Numbered from the stretch's first letter, positions 51,401-59,031 are shown. The stretch is DNA of 64,000 bases from Aquimonas sp964586455 (GCA_964586455.1 CAZPHV010000016.1:1-64000), one strand, 5' to 3'. Translations and numbers: made by a program. Notes: generated from the letters alone by a model not told the origin.

Positions 51401-51845
51401 GCAGTCATGCCTCAGCGGTGACCCGGCCGACCTTGCGCTGACCATGGTCGGCCCCGCCAACCCGGTCGTCGTTGGTGGCCCCGCCAGCTTCAGTGTCGAA
51501 GTGGAAAACCTGGACGAAACTGCCGCATCGTCGGTCACAGTTGCGGTGGCACTGGATGCAGCCTTCGAGATCCAGACCGCGACCGGTACGGATTGGACCT
51601 GCAGCACCGGCACACCGCAGCAGGCGACCTGCTCGCGCGCCTCGCTGGCCGGCGAAACCACGGCACCGGTAATCACCGTGGAGGCCACGGTCAACCCGGC
51701 CGCGCTGCCCGGCGCCACCACGTCGACCGCGGTCGTATCGGCGGGCACCCCGGATCCGAATGGCACCAACAACACTGACAGTGCAACGGTCACGGTGCTG
51801 GGTCTCGCCGTGTTCAAGGACGGCTTCGAAGCGGGTACGCCGTGA
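48462..51845 (+). CDS. Large multidomain secreted protein with DGFE C-terminus
   Basis: Protein of 1127 residues. A signal peptide (LARSLLSAAIVSGLALSMPSYVSAA) is followed by a roughly 600-residue domain of unknown family rich in aromatic and Gly residues (PPDPTGDIGTTQYVQAVN, FSPQAGRALCVYISADA), possibly a beta-propeller. Then come a region with paired cysteines, a fibronectin III-like domain (about 698-790), a jelly-roll/MAM-like domain (about 803-984, ending GWYVDDVRVQSC) and a CARDB/DUF11-like domain (about 986-1113). It ends VFKDGFEAGTP. The Shine-Dalgarno GGGAGG is strong. It is probably extracellular or surface-bound; the activity is unknown. Confidence 0.8.
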   Translation: MKLARSLLSAAIVSGLALSMPSYVSAAQSVSKGPAHGVAANPLHEPAHTEFLGTVQPEVLSVDVRNDPIGQEWRPGDPIREIPRRHWDDPAVLNAQQREPVNPPQADPLVALQQALDGIGPQRGAGFGTPLQNFEGAPGTTLPPDPTGDIGTTQYVQAVNASGGSRVRVYNKETGELEANFILATTLTGTSPCNNGLGDPIVLFDPIAQRWVITEFSPQAGRALCVYISADANAANTAANNWYRYTFVMPAFPDYPKYGVWTDAYYATANEGGTSGARPIYAFEREQMLQGLAARFVRVTVPNLSGFGFQLSTPAHFVGDQLPPTSAPGIIMRHRDDEAHNAGSNNPDKDFLELWQLNMDWAPTTPVGTLTPVHQIEISEFSSRLNGLTAFQAFPQPSGQRLDPLREPIMNVLMYRNFGTHESIVGNLTTNTLVDPQIRGAIRWFELRRTGSTAATAWELHDEGTYAPTDAGGDIHRWMAGSGVDSAGNIAMAYSVVRQAGTPAGIFPGLRYTGRLVSDPPGVMTAGETSIVVGERSQANERWGDYHQMGIDPVDGCTFWFTGEYMGPAGTTNNTRIASFRHDACGEPAFTLNSSLRQAAVCAAEPPVALPPATLTVGQVSGFTDPVALGFNPALPTGIAGVIGTSPVTPPGSSSLALTLNAGVAAGLNTVTVEGTSGSLVRSLDIELNVATQLPGAAAPSAPANGATNVILQPTLSWSAGTQASSYTVEVATDMAFSNIVFTGNVTSGTNVAVTSALASNTTHYWRVRPANICGAGNDSAVFSFVTQPAPGDCASGTVAADVFSEDFSAGAGGFTTGGTGAQTWALSTARPSPASGGNAFLAVDIATVSDQQLTSPAINLPSGQQPLTLRFQNWRNIENNGTTGCYDGGLLEISVDGGAFTQLSGAALLNDPYRGPISGSFGNPLAGLNAWCEPNPGRPYDNTLVDLSPYAGSSVQLRWRLGTDTSAAREGWYVDDVRVQSCLSGDPADLALTMVGPANPVVVGGPASFSVEVENLDETAASSVTVAVALDAAFEIQTATGTDWTCSTGTPQQATCSRASLAGETTAPVITVEATVNPAALPGATTSTAVVSAGTPDPNGTNNTDSATVTVLGLAVFKDGFEAGTP

Positions 51846-51850
51846 ACAAG

Positions 51851-51884
51851 AGCCTGGAGGGCCGCCGCAGACGCCCTCCAGGCT
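51851..51884 (+). terminator. Hairpin after the large secreted protein gene
   Basis: A 12-bp perfect stem (AGCCTGGAGGGC at 51851-51862, complement at 51873-51884) with a 10-base loop, starting six bases after the stop codon. Confidence 0.75.
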
Positions 51885-51961
51885 TCGTTCCCCAAAGGAT
51901 GCTCAGGACACTGGAACGCCTCCGGGCGCCCTGAGCCGTCCTGCCACTGACAGCAAAGATC

Positions 51962-52000
51962 CGGGCCCGGTGCGCGACAGCACACCGGGCCCGCTTCTTT
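51962..52000 (+). terminator. Rho-independent terminator
   Basis: An 11-bp stem, CGGGCCCGGTG (51962-51972) with complement (51983-51993), 10-base loop, then CTTCTTT. It is the better of two tandem terminators after the secreted protein gene. Confidence 0.8.
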
Positions 52001-52018
52001 CTGGCGCAGGCGCGCGCA

Positions 52019-52034
52019 CATGACGAATGTCATG
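52019..52034. promoter_or_regulatory. CATGAC-N4-GTCATG palindrome, candidate response-regulator site
   Basis: A perfect 6-4-6 palindrome ending nine bases before a candidate -35 box (52043). This spacing fits an activator. ATGAC...GTCAT dyads are typical for NarL/FixJ-type regulators, and such a regulator is encoded at the end of this gene cluster. Binding is inferred. Confidence 0.55.
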
Positions 52035-52042
52035 CCGTCGAC

Positions 52043-52071
52043 CTGACAGCGCCCACTGATGCGCGTATCAA
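52043..52071 (+). promoter_or_regulatory. Candidate promoter of the ABC exporter operon
   Basis: CTGACA (52043-52048), 17-bp spacer, TATCAA (52066-52071), 53 bp before the ATP-binding protein start. Confidence 0.5.
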
Positions 52072-52123
52072 TGAATCAGGAACATGTTCTCCGCGCGGCC
52101 TCCGCCGCCTCTGGAGCATCCAC

Positions 52124-53026
52124 ATGTTCGCCACCAGTACTGCATCGCCCATTGCCCACTTGCGCGGCGCTCACAAGCGCTACGGTGCAATCACCGCCCT
52201 CGACGGCATCGATCTTGACCTTCGCCGCGGCGAGCTACTGGCCCTGCTGGGCAGCAACGGCGCCGGCAAGAGCACCGCGCTGGGACTACTGAGCGGACGC
52301 CTGACCGCAGATGCCGGCGAGGTCAGTCTGTTCGGCGCCGATCCGCGCGAGGCCTCGTCGCGCCGTCGCATCGGCGTGATGCTGCAGGAAGCCCGCCTGC
52401 CCGAAACCCTGCGCGTGCGCGAGCTGGTGCGTCTGTTCGCCAGCTATTACCCCGCGCCGCGCGCGGTGGACGAGACCCTGGCGCTGGCCGGGCTCAAGGA
52501 ACTCTCCCAGCGCCACTACGCCGCCCTGTCCGGCGGCCAGCAGCGCCGCGTGCAGTTCGCGCTGGCGATCTGCGGCGCGCCCGAACTGGTGTTCGTGGAC
52601 GAGCCCACCACCGGTCTGGATGTCGAAGCCCGCCGCGGCTTCTGGCAGGTGATCCAGACCCTGCGCGAGGCCGGCACCTCGATCGTGCTGACCACGCACT
52701 ACCTTGAAGAAGCGGACGCGCTGGCCGAGCGCGTGGTGCTGATCGAGCGCGGCCGCGTGCTGGCCGAGGACACGCCTTCGGGCCTGAAAGCTCGCGCCCG
52801 CGGTGCGCGCATCCGCTGTGTTACGCGCCTGTCCGCCGCCGAACTCGCCGCCCTGCCCAACGTGCAGACGGTGGAGCCCGAGGGCAGCCGCGTTTCGATC
52901 CGCTGCAGCGACAGTGATGCGCTGCTGCGCCACCTGCTGAGCCTCGATCCCGCCCTGCATGGCATCGAGATCCGCCCGCTGAACCTCGAAGACGCCTTCC
53001 TCGCCCTGACCGGAGACGCAGCATGA
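52124..53026 (+). CDS. ABC transporter ATP-binding protein (DrrA/CcmA-like)
   Basis: ATPase subunit of 300 residues. Walker A GSNGAGKST, the signature LSGGQQRRVQFALAI, Walker B LVFVDEPTTGLD and the H-loop LTTHYLEEAD are complete. The C-terminal 80 residues are the extra domain of drug- or antibiotic-type exporters. It overlaps the permease start (ATGA), so the pair forms one exporter. Substrate is unknown. Confidence 0.95.
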   Translation: MFATSTASPIAHLRGAHKRYGAITALDGIDLDLRRGELLALLGSNGAGKSTALGLLSGRLTADAGEVSLFGADPREASSRRRIGVMLQEARLPETLRVRELVRLFASYYPAPRAVDETLALAGLKELSQRHYAALSGGQQRRVQFALAICGAPELVFVDEPTTGLDVEARRGFWQVIQTLREAGTSIVLTTHYLEEADALAERVVLIERGRVLAEDTPSGLKARARGARIRCVTRLSAAELAALPNVQTVEPEGSRVSIRCSDSDALLRHLLSLDPALHGIEIRPLNLEDAFLALTGDAA

Positions 53027-53805
53027 ACACCTCAAGCCTGCATTCGACCCTGCCGATGTCAGGCGCGCAAACCCTGCGCCTGTACGCCCTGGAGGCCTGG
53101 TACGAGCTGCTGCGCATGGCGCGCACGCCGGCCTTCGTCATCCCCACCCTCGCCTTTCCGGTGGCCTTCTACCTGATGTTCGCGGTGCTGATTCCGGGCC
53201 AGTGGGGCAGCTTCCAGAAAGCGACCTATCTGTTCGCGACCTACGGCGTGTTCGGGGTGATCGGCCCGGCCCTGTTCGGCTTCGGCGTCGGCATGGCGAT
53301 GGAGCGCGAGAGCGGCCTGCTGGAACTGAAACGCGTCTCGCCGATGCCGATCGCCGCCTACTTCGCCGCCAAGATCGCGATGAGCCTGATCGCGGCCCTG
53401 TGCGTCGTGCTGCTGCTGAGCGCCGCGGCGATGGGGCTCGGCGACGTGCGGATGGCCTTTGGCGACTGGACCCTGCTGCTCTGCGCCCTGCTGCTGGGCG
53501 CCCTGCCCTTCTGCGCGCTGGGCCTGTGGATCGGCAGCCTGGTCAAGGGCCAGGCCGCGGTCGGCATCGTCAACCTGATCTATCTGCCGATGTCGGTGCT
53601 GTCGGGCCTGTGGATGCCGCTGTTCGCCTTCCCCGAAATCATCCAGAAGCTGGCGGTGGTCTGGCCGGCCTGGCATCTCGCCCAGCTGGCGCTGGGCATC
53701 AGCGGCCAGATCGAGGGCGTCAACGTGCTGCTGCACAGCGCGGTGCTGATCGGCTTCACCGTGTTCTTCCTGGCGCTCGCCGCGCTGCGGCTGCGGGGGC
53801 GCTGA
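53023..53805 (+). CDS. ABC-2 type transporter permease
   Basis: Six-helix inner-membrane protein of 260 residues in the ABC-2 family. Characteristic parts are the amphipathic start (ALEAWYELLRMARTPAFVIPTLAFPVAFYLMF), the ESGLLELKRVSPMPIAAYF cytoplasmic loop, and NLIYLPMSVLSGLWMPLFAFPEIIQKLAVVWPAWHLAQL. It is co-translated with the ATPase. Confidence 0.93.
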   Translation: MNTSSLHSTLPMSGAQTLRLYALEAWYELLRMARTPAFVIPTLAFPVAFYLMFAVLIPGQWGSFQKATYLFATYGVFGVIGPALFGFGVGMAMERESGLLELKRVSPMPIAAYFAAKIAMSLIAALCVVLLLSAAAMGLGDVRMAFGDWTLLLCALLLGALPFCALGLWIGSLVKGQAAVGIVNLIYLPMSVLSGLWMPLFAFPEIIQKLAVVWPAWHLAQLALGISGQIEGVNVLLHSAVLIGFTVFFLALAALRLRGR

Positions 53806-53809
53806 AGCC

Positions 53810-55618
53810 ATGGCACGCCTCTCCACCCCTGCCCTGATCGCCGCACTGAGCGGTGTCGCCCTGATCGCACTGATCGCGCTGAGCGAAGGGCCGCAAGCCC
53901 CTGCGAAAGCGCCCGCCCATGACCCCGGCCCCGAAGCCTTCGTGATCCGCGGCGCGCGCGTGTTCGACGGCGAGAGGCTCTGGCCGCGCGCCGATGTCGC
54001 CGTGCGCGACGGCCGCATCGAAGCGATCGCCGAGTCGCTGCCCGCCGATGGGCTCACAGTGATCGAAGCCGACGGCCAGACCCTGCTGCCCGGCTTCATC
54101 GACGCCCACGTGCACGCCTACGGCGACGGCCGCCGCGAGGCCCTGCGCTTCGGCACCACCACCGTGCTCGACATGTTCGGTGATCCGAGCAACTTGCAGG
54201 GCGCGCGCGTCGAGCGCGAGTCGACGGCCGCCACCGAGCGCGCTGACCTGTGGGGCGCGGGGATTCTTGCGACCGCGCGCGGCGGTCACGGCACCCAGTT
54301 CGGCGTGATGGTGCCGACGCTGGACACGCCGGACGCAGCGCCGGCGTGGGTCGCGGCGCGGCGCGGCGAGGGCTCGGACTTCATCAAGCTGGTGCGCGAG
54401 GATCTGTCCGCCTACCGCGACACCGAGCGCTTGCCCACGCTGGACGCTGTGCGCTCGCAGGCGGTGATCACCGCCGCCCAGGCAGAAGGCCTGCGCGCGC
54501 TGGTGCATGTGTCCACCGTGGCCAATGCGATCGAGGTGCTGGAACAGGGCGCCGATGGTCTGGTGCACGTGCCGCAGGACGCGGGCGATGACCGTGCCTT
54601 CGTTGCGGCCGCCCGCGCGCGCGGCGCCTTCGTCACGCCGACGCTCTCGGTGATCGCCGCGTTCTCCGGCCGCGAGAACACCTTGGCCACGCATCCCCGC
54701 CTGGCCGAGCGGCTGTCGTCCGACCAGCGCGGACAGCTGCGCGGACGGCCCAGCTTCGGGCCGCTGGCCACGCAGCTGATCGATCGCGCAAACGCCCGCG
54801 TCGCCGCCCTGCACGCGGCCGGCGTACCGGTGCTGGCCGGCACCGATGCGCCGAATCCGGGCACGGCTTTCGGTGCGTCCATGCACGATGAGCTGGCCCT
54901 GCTGGTCGAAGCCGGCCTGAGCCCCATCGACGCCCTGCGCGCGGCGACCTCGGTGCCGGCACAGCACTTCGGCCTCGCCGACCGCGGCCGCATCGCAGCG
55001 GGCCTGCGCGCCGATCTCGTACTCGTCGAGGGCGACCCCAGCGCGGACATTCGCGCCACCCGCGAGCTCGTAAACGTGTGGAAGAACGGCCGCCGCGTCG
55101 ACGCGCGCCCGCCGGCCGAATCCGAAGCGAAGCTGGCGGCCGGCATGCTCGCCGATTTCGAGGAAGCCCCCTTGCCGCAGACCTGGATGGCGGCTTCGGA
55201 CCAGATGCAGGGCGGGCGCTCGACGGCGCGGATCGCACGCATCGAAGAGGGCGCAGCCGGCAGCGCGGGCGCGCTGCGCGTCGAGGTCGAGCTCACCGAG
55301 CAAGGCGTCGGTGGCCAGCCGGCCTGGGCTGGGGTGTTCTTCAGCCCGGGTGCCACGCCCATGGCCGCGGTCGACGCGAGCCCGGTATCCATGCTGCGCC
55401 TACAGGTGCGCAGCGCGGCCCCGCTGCAGCTGCTGCTGTTCTCCGGCGAGGGCGCGCCGGCGGTGGTGCCGATCGCCGCGAGCGCCGAATGGCGGAGCGT
55501 CGAGATCGACTTGGCCACGCAGCCCGGTTTCGACCGCTCGCGCCTGCGTGGCATCAGCTTCAGCGCCACCGGCAGCGGCGCACAGCAGTTCGACATCGAC
55601 CAGGTCGAAGTCCGGTAG
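53810..55618 (+). CDS. Exported amidohydrolase with C-terminal CIA30/jelly-roll-like domain
   Basis: Protein of 602 residues. An N-terminal hydrophobic segment (LIAALSGVALIALIALSEG) exports or anchors it. The amidohydrolase TIM barrel spans about 45-425: metal ligands HVH in GFIDAHVHAYGDG, a lysine in DFIKLVRED, His in LVHVSTVANA and DGLVHV, and Asp in LAGTDAPNPG. Residues about 435-602 form a beta-rich domain like CIA30 (SMLRLQVRSAAPLQLLLFSG, QFDIDQVEV). Related imidazolonepropionase- or dipeptidase-like enzymes act on cyclic amides; the substrate is unknown. It is four bases after the permease, inside an exporter/two-component cluster. Confidence 0.85.
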   Translation: MARLSTPALIAALSGVALIALIALSEGPQAPAKAPAHDPGPEAFVIRGARVFDGERLWPRADVAVRDGRIEAIAESLPADGLTVIEADGQTLLPGFIDAHVHAYGDGRREALRFGTTTVLDMFGDPSNLQGARVERESTAATERADLWGAGILATARGGHGTQFGVMVPTLDTPDAAPAWVAARRGEGSDFIKLVREDLSAYRDTERLPTLDAVRSQAVITAAQAEGLRALVHVSTVANAIEVLEQGADGLVHVPQDAGDDRAFVAAARARGAFVTPTLSVIAAFSGRENTLATHPRLAERLSSDQRGQLRGRPSFGPLATQLIDRANARVAALHAAGVPVLAGTDAPNPGTAFGASMHDELALLVEAGLSPIDALRAATSVPAQHFGLADRGRIAAGLRADLVLVEGDPSADIRATRELVNVWKNGRRVDARPPAESEAKLAAGMLADFEEAPLPQTWMAASDQMQGGRSTARIARIEEGAAGSAGALRVEVELTEQGVGGQPAWAGVFFSPGATPMAAVDASPVSMLRLQVRSAAPLQLLLFSGEGAPAVVPIAASAEWRSVEIDLATQPGFDRSRLRGISFSATGSGAQQFDIDQVEVR

Positions 55619-55661
55619 GCGAGACACCGACCCACGCGAACAACGCGAACAACGCCATCCG

Positions 55662-55684
55662 CATAGGGTGGGCCCTGACCCACC
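55662..55684 (-). repeat. GTGGG/CCCAC palindromic repeat, copy 4
   Basis: CATAG then GGGTGGGCC-CT-GACCCACC, 43 bp after the amidohydrolase stop. It forms an inverted pair with copy 5. Confidence 0.85.
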
Positions 55685-55783
55685 AGACACCAAACCTTGG
55701 CCGCGGTCACTGCCATCCAGCGTAGGGCGCACCGTGCTTGGAAGATCGGATACCGCCACACCGGGGCGAGACTCCGATGCCAC

Positions 55784-55806
55784 GGTGGGCCAGGGCCCAC
55801 CCTATG
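55784..55806 (+). repeat. GTGGG/CCCAC palindromic repeat, copy 5
   Basis: GGTGGGCC-AG-GGCCCACC followed by CTATG, 31 bp before the histidine kinase start. Together with copy 4 it brackets about 145 bp and could fold into a large hairpin that separates amidohydrolase and kinase expression. Confidence 0.85.
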
Positions 55807-55837
55807 CCGCCCCGCCCTGCCCGCTTAGGCTAGACCC

Positions 55838-56995
55838 ATGAAACCTGCGCTCGCCGCTCCCCCGCCCCAGCACAGCCTCAACGAACACGAGCCGCAGCGC
55901 TGGTGGGGCCTGCTCTATGTTGTGTTCGTGTTCCTGCCGCTGTTTTTCGTGCCGCAACACCTTGGCCGATTGCTGCTGCCCTCGCTGGCGGCCTGCGCCG
56001 TCTTCCTGCCGCTGTGGCTGCGCTTTGCCGATCGCCATACCGGCGCCCGCACGCGCGATTTCTGCATCTACGGCAGCGCTGCGCTGGGCTATGCGCTGAT
56101 GACGGTGAACCCGGGCGGCAACACCTTCGTGATCTATGCGATGACGATGGCGGCGACGGTGTGGGCGCCGCGGCGAGCGGTGGTGTCAGCACTGTTGTTC
56201 TGGGGGCTGATGACTGCGCAGTTCTTCCTGCAGATGCCCGACTGGCGCTATGCGCTGGGCGTGAGCATCGCGATGGCGATGATCGGCGGCATGGCCTGCG
56301 CGGGCATCCTCGCCAGCCGCACCCGCGAACGCCACCAGGCCGTGCTCAAGCTCAGCCAGGACGAAGTGCGCCGCCTCGCTGCGCTGGCCGAGCGCGAGCG
56401 CATCGGCCGCGACCTGCACGATGCGCTGGGCCACACGCTGTCGCTGGTGGTGCTGAAGACTCAGCTGGCGCGGCGACTGCTGGAGCGCGATCCACAGGCT
56501 GCGGAGCAGCAGCTTGCGGAGCTTGAACAGGCGGCGCGCGGCGCGCTCGACCAGGTGCGCGAGGCGGTCAGCGGGATCCGCGCTGGCGGCCTGCAGGCGG
56601 AAATCGCCGCCGCGCGACTGGCCCTGCTGAGCGCCGAAGTGAAACTCGATGCACAGCTGCCTGCGCTGGAGCTGCCCACGCCACTGGATCAGGCGTTCGC
56701 GATGGCGCTTCGCGAGGCGGTGACGAACGTGATCCGCCACGCTCGCGCCAGCCGCGTCGAGATCGAGCTTCGTCGCGAGGGCGAAGGCGCGCATGCCGTG
56801 TGGCAACTGCAGATCAGCGATGACGGCGTCGGCGGCGCGCGTGAACGCGAAGGCCACCGTGGCTTGCCTGGCTTCGCGGAGCGTCTGCAGGCGCTCGGTG
56901 GGCACGTCGAGCTGGACAGCCCGCCCGGGCTGGGTACGCGCCTGCTGCTGAGCGCGCCGGCAACGCTACCGCACACCGCAACGAACGCACGCTGA
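55838..56995 (+). CDS. DesK-type sensor histidine kinase
   Basis: Membrane sensor kinase of 385 residues. Five to six helices occupy residues 25-160 with no large extracytoplasmic domain, as in DesK-like sensors of membrane state. The HisKA_3 dimerisation domain carries the phospho-acceptor His194 in RIGRDLHDALGHTLSL. The ATPase domain shows the N-box REAVTNVIRHARAS and the G-box ISDDGVGG and GHRGLPGFAERLQALGG. It works with the response regulator 13 bp downstream. Confidence 0.92.
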   Translation: MKPALAAPPPQHSLNEHEPQRWWGLLYVVFVFLPLFFVPQHLGRLLLPSLAACAVFLPLWLRFADRHTGARTRDFCIYGSAALGYALMTVNPGGNTFVIYAMTMAATVWAPRRAVVSALLFWGLMTAQFFLQMPDWRYALGVSIAMAMIGGMACAGILASRTRERHQAVLKLSQDEVRRLAALAERERIGRDLHDALGHTLSLVVLKTQLARRLLERDPQAAEQQLAELEQAARGALDQVREAVSGIRAGGLQAEIAAARLALLSAEVKLDAQLPALELPTPLDQAFAMALREAVTNVIRHARASRVEIELRREGEGAHAVWQLQISDDGVGGAREREGHRGLPGFAERLQALGGHVELDSPPGLGTRLLLSAPATLPHTATNAR

Positions 56996-57008
56996 GAGGC
57001 CACACGCG

Positions 57009-57611
57009 ATGATTCGACTGGTACTCGCCGAAGACCAGGCCCTGGTGCGCGGCGCCCTGGCCGCACTGCTGGGGCTGGAAAGCGATCTTGAGGTGGTCGC
57101 CGCCTGCGCCGACGGCGACAGCGCACTGGCCGAAGTTCAGCAGCGCCTGCCCGACCTGCTGGTCACCGATATCGAGATGCCCGGCCGCACTGGCCTGGAG
57201 CTGGCGGAAGCCGTGCGCGCGCTGAACATTCCGACCCGCGTAGTGATCGTCACCACGTTCGCCCGCGCCGGCTACCTGCGGCGCGCGCTGGACGCCGGAG
57301 TGCGCGGCTATCTCCTCAAGGATGCACCGGCCGAAAAGCTCGCCGAGTCGCTGCGCGTGGTCCACCGCGGCGGCCGCGCCATCGACCCGCAGCTGGCGAT
57401 GGCCGCCTGGGACGAAGCAGACCCGCTCAACGAGCGCGAGCGCCAGGTGCTGCGACTGGCCGGCGAGGGCATCAAGAGCGCTGACATTGCCGCGCGGCTG
57501 AATCTCAGCCAGGGCACCGTTCGCAACTACCTGAGTGAGGCGATCGGCAAACTCGGCGCCGAAAACCGCATCGAGGCCTACCGGGTGGCTCGCCAGCGGG
57601 GGTGGCTGTGA
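57009..57611 (+). CDS. NarL/FixJ-family (DesR-type) response regulator
   Basis: Protein of 200 residues. The receiver has the acidic pocket LAEDQ, phospho-acceptor Asp54 in LVTDIEMPGRTG, and Lys in GYLLKDAPAEKL. The C-terminal LuxR-type HTH is LNERERQVLRLAGEGIKSADIAARLNLSQGTVRNYLSEAIGKLG. It probably regulates the ABC exporter operon through the CATGAC-N4-GTCATG site at 52019. Confidence 0.94.
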   Translation: MIRLVLAEDQALVRGALAALLGLESDLEVVAACADGDSALAEVQQRLPDLLVTDIEMPGRTGLELAEAVRALNIPTRVVIVTTFARAGYLRRALDAGVRGYLLKDAPAEKLAESLRVVHRGGRAIDPQLAMAAWDEADPLNERERQVLRLAGEGIKSADIAARLNLSQGTVRNYLSEAIGKLGAENRIEAYRVARQRGWL

Positions 57612-57642
57612 GAGGCCGGGATTGGGGAGTCGGGATTCGCTG
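57612..57642 (+). repeat. GGGATTCG-type degenerate tandem repeat after the response regulator
   Basis: GGGATTG/GGGAGTC/GGGATTC units begin at the stop codon. Inverted relative to 57689-57723, so the two tracts can pair into a long hairpin between convergent genes. Confidence 0.75.
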
Positions 57643-57688
57643 AGAGCAGGCCGTCGCGATCGCAGCAGACTCGCCAGCGTTTGCTGCT

Positions 57689-57723
57689 AGCGAATCCCGA
57701 ATCCCGACTCCCGAATCCCAGCC
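57689..57723 (-). repeat. GGGATTCG-type degenerate tandem repeat after sufT
   Basis: On the minus strand, directly after the sufT stop: GGGATTC/GGGAGTC/GGGATTC/GGGATTC. Complementary to the tract at 57612-57642; the pair may act as a bidirectional terminator. Confidence 0.75.
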
Positions 57724-57724
57724 C

Positions 57725-58279
57725 TCAAAACATCCCCACCTGCAGCCGCGCGGCCTCGGTCATCATCGACTGGTTCCACGGTGGGTCGAAGATCAGCTCG
57801 ACATCGGCCTCGATCACGGTCGGCACCAGCTCGACCTTGGAGCGTACGTCTTCGACCAGTACCTCGCCCATGCCGCAGCCCGGGGCGGTGAGGGTCATGC
57901 GGATGTTGGCGCGACGCGCGCCTTCGTCACTCGCCTCGATTTCGCAGTGATAGACGAGACCCAGGTCGACGATGTTCACCGGAATCTCCGGATCGAAGCA
58001 GGTGCGCAGCTGGTTCCAGACGGCCTTCTCGACATCCTCGTCGGTGGCGTTCTCGGGCAGCTGCGGGGGCGGCACGATCTCCTTGCCGATGGCATCGGCA
58101 TCGATGCCGGCCACGCGGAACAGGTTGCCGTCCACGAACACGGTGAAGCTGCCGCCCAGACCCTGGGTGATGTAGCCCGCGGTGCCCGCGGGCAGACTGA
58201 CGCGATCGCCCTGCGGCACCATCACGACGTCGCAGTCGCGAGAGAACTGGATGGGCTCGGAGCTGCGGCTATAGGCCAT
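57725..58279 (-). CDS. sufT: Iron-sulfur assembly protein SufT (MIP18/DUF59)
   Basis: Protein of 184 residues. An N-terminal beta-rich extension (VMVPQGDRVSLPAGTAGYITQGLGGSFTV) precedes the DUF59 domain (VEKAVWNQLRTCFDPEIPVNIVDLGLVYHCEI, LTAPGCGMGEVL, DPPWNQSMMTEAARLQVGM), the arrangement of SufT. It helps Fe-S cluster maturation in the cytosol. The Suf operon is not in this window, so here it stands alone. Confidence 0.92.
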   Translation of the reverse strand: MAYSRSSEPIQFSRDCDVVMVPQGDRVSLPAGTAGYITQGLGGSFTVFVDGNLFRVAGIDADAIGKEIVPPPQLPENATDEDVEKAVWNQLRTCFDPEIPVNIVDLGLVYHCEIEASDEGARRANIRMTLTAPGCGMGEVLVEDVRSKVELVPTVIEADVELIFDPPWNQSMMTEAARLQVGMF

Positions 58280-58356
58280 GGGACAAATGTCAGGGTCGGG
58301 CGCGGAGGCGGCCGCGTATTCTAGCTGGCCGCACCGCTCCGGCCCATGTTGATCAA

Positions 58357-58794
58357 GTGAAGAATGCTGCCGCCCGCGCCATCGTCAACGAGATCAGCCT
58401 TGGCACCTGGCTGCTTGTCCTGCTGAGTTCCGTCGTCGCGGTGCTGGGCTTGGCCGCCGTTTGGGCGGGCGTGTCCCTGCATTTCCGCAGCCCCAGCCTG
58501 TGGATGCTGACGGTGGTGACGCTGGACGCGGCCCTGCTGCTGCGGCTGGCGGGCCTACCGCCGGGCCGCCTGCGGCTGATCTGTGTCGCGCTGGTAAGCG
58601 TACTGACCGTGGCAGCCTCGGTCCTGCTGGTCAGCGCCAGCCAGATCGGCATGGGCATGGGCATGCCGGCCCAACACGCACTGCCTGCGCTCAGCCCGGG
58701 CCTGATTTCGCTGTACCTGCAGACCCAGCTGGGATGGCTCGATGCGCTGTGGCTGCTGCCGGCGGTCTGGCTGGGCTGGCGCATCGGGCGCTGA
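58357..58794 (+). CDS. Small multi-helix membrane protein of unknown function
   Basis: Protein of 145 residues with four predicted membrane helices and a C-terminal WRIGR. It starts with GTG at 58357 with no good Shine-Dalgarno, so the start is uncertain. No motif is recognised. A Met/Gly-rich loop (QIGMGMGMPAQHALPALSPG) lies between helices 3 and 4. Confidence 0.6.
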   Translation: MKNAAARAIVNEISLGTWLLVLLSSVVAVLGLAAVWAGVSLHFRSPSLWMLTVVTLDAALLLRLAGLPPGRLRLICVALVSVLTVAASVLLVSASQIGMGMGMPAQHALPALSPGLISLYLQTQLGWLDALWLLPAVWLGWRIGR

Positions 58795-58833
58795 GCCTCT
58801 GAAGACTGCCTGCTGCCTGCCTGCCTGCCTGCC

Positions 58834-58865
58834 TGGATTCGGGATTCGGGATTCGGGATTCGGGA
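58834..58865 (+). repeat. GGGATTCG-type perfect tandem repeat
   Basis: Four consecutive GGATTCG-type heptamers, the most regular of the seven tracts, 39 bp after the small membrane protein gene and preceded by a CTGC-rich tetramer run (58811-58832). A good candidate for a variable-number repeat. Confidence 0.8.
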
Positions 58866-58975
58866 CAAGGGTTCGACGGTGCCAGCGCAATGTTTAGGCG
58901 GTTCACAGGCCCTGAGCTTTCCTGATCAGGATTCGGCGAACAGAAGACCGCGCAGACCGATCTGCTGCCCGGCCG

Positions 58976-58998
58976 AGCCAATCCCGACAGGCTGCTAG
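58976..58998. repeat. Solo end of the MITE-like element
   Basis: CCGACAGGCTGCTAG matches the right end at 211-225 with one mismatch, and the upstream CCAAT part also matches. No partner end is nearby. It lies 34 bp before the helicase start and so may be within its promoter. Confidence 0.6.
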
Positions 58999-59031
58999 TC
59001 TGCAGCCTCGCGCTCACGCCCGGTTTCGCCC

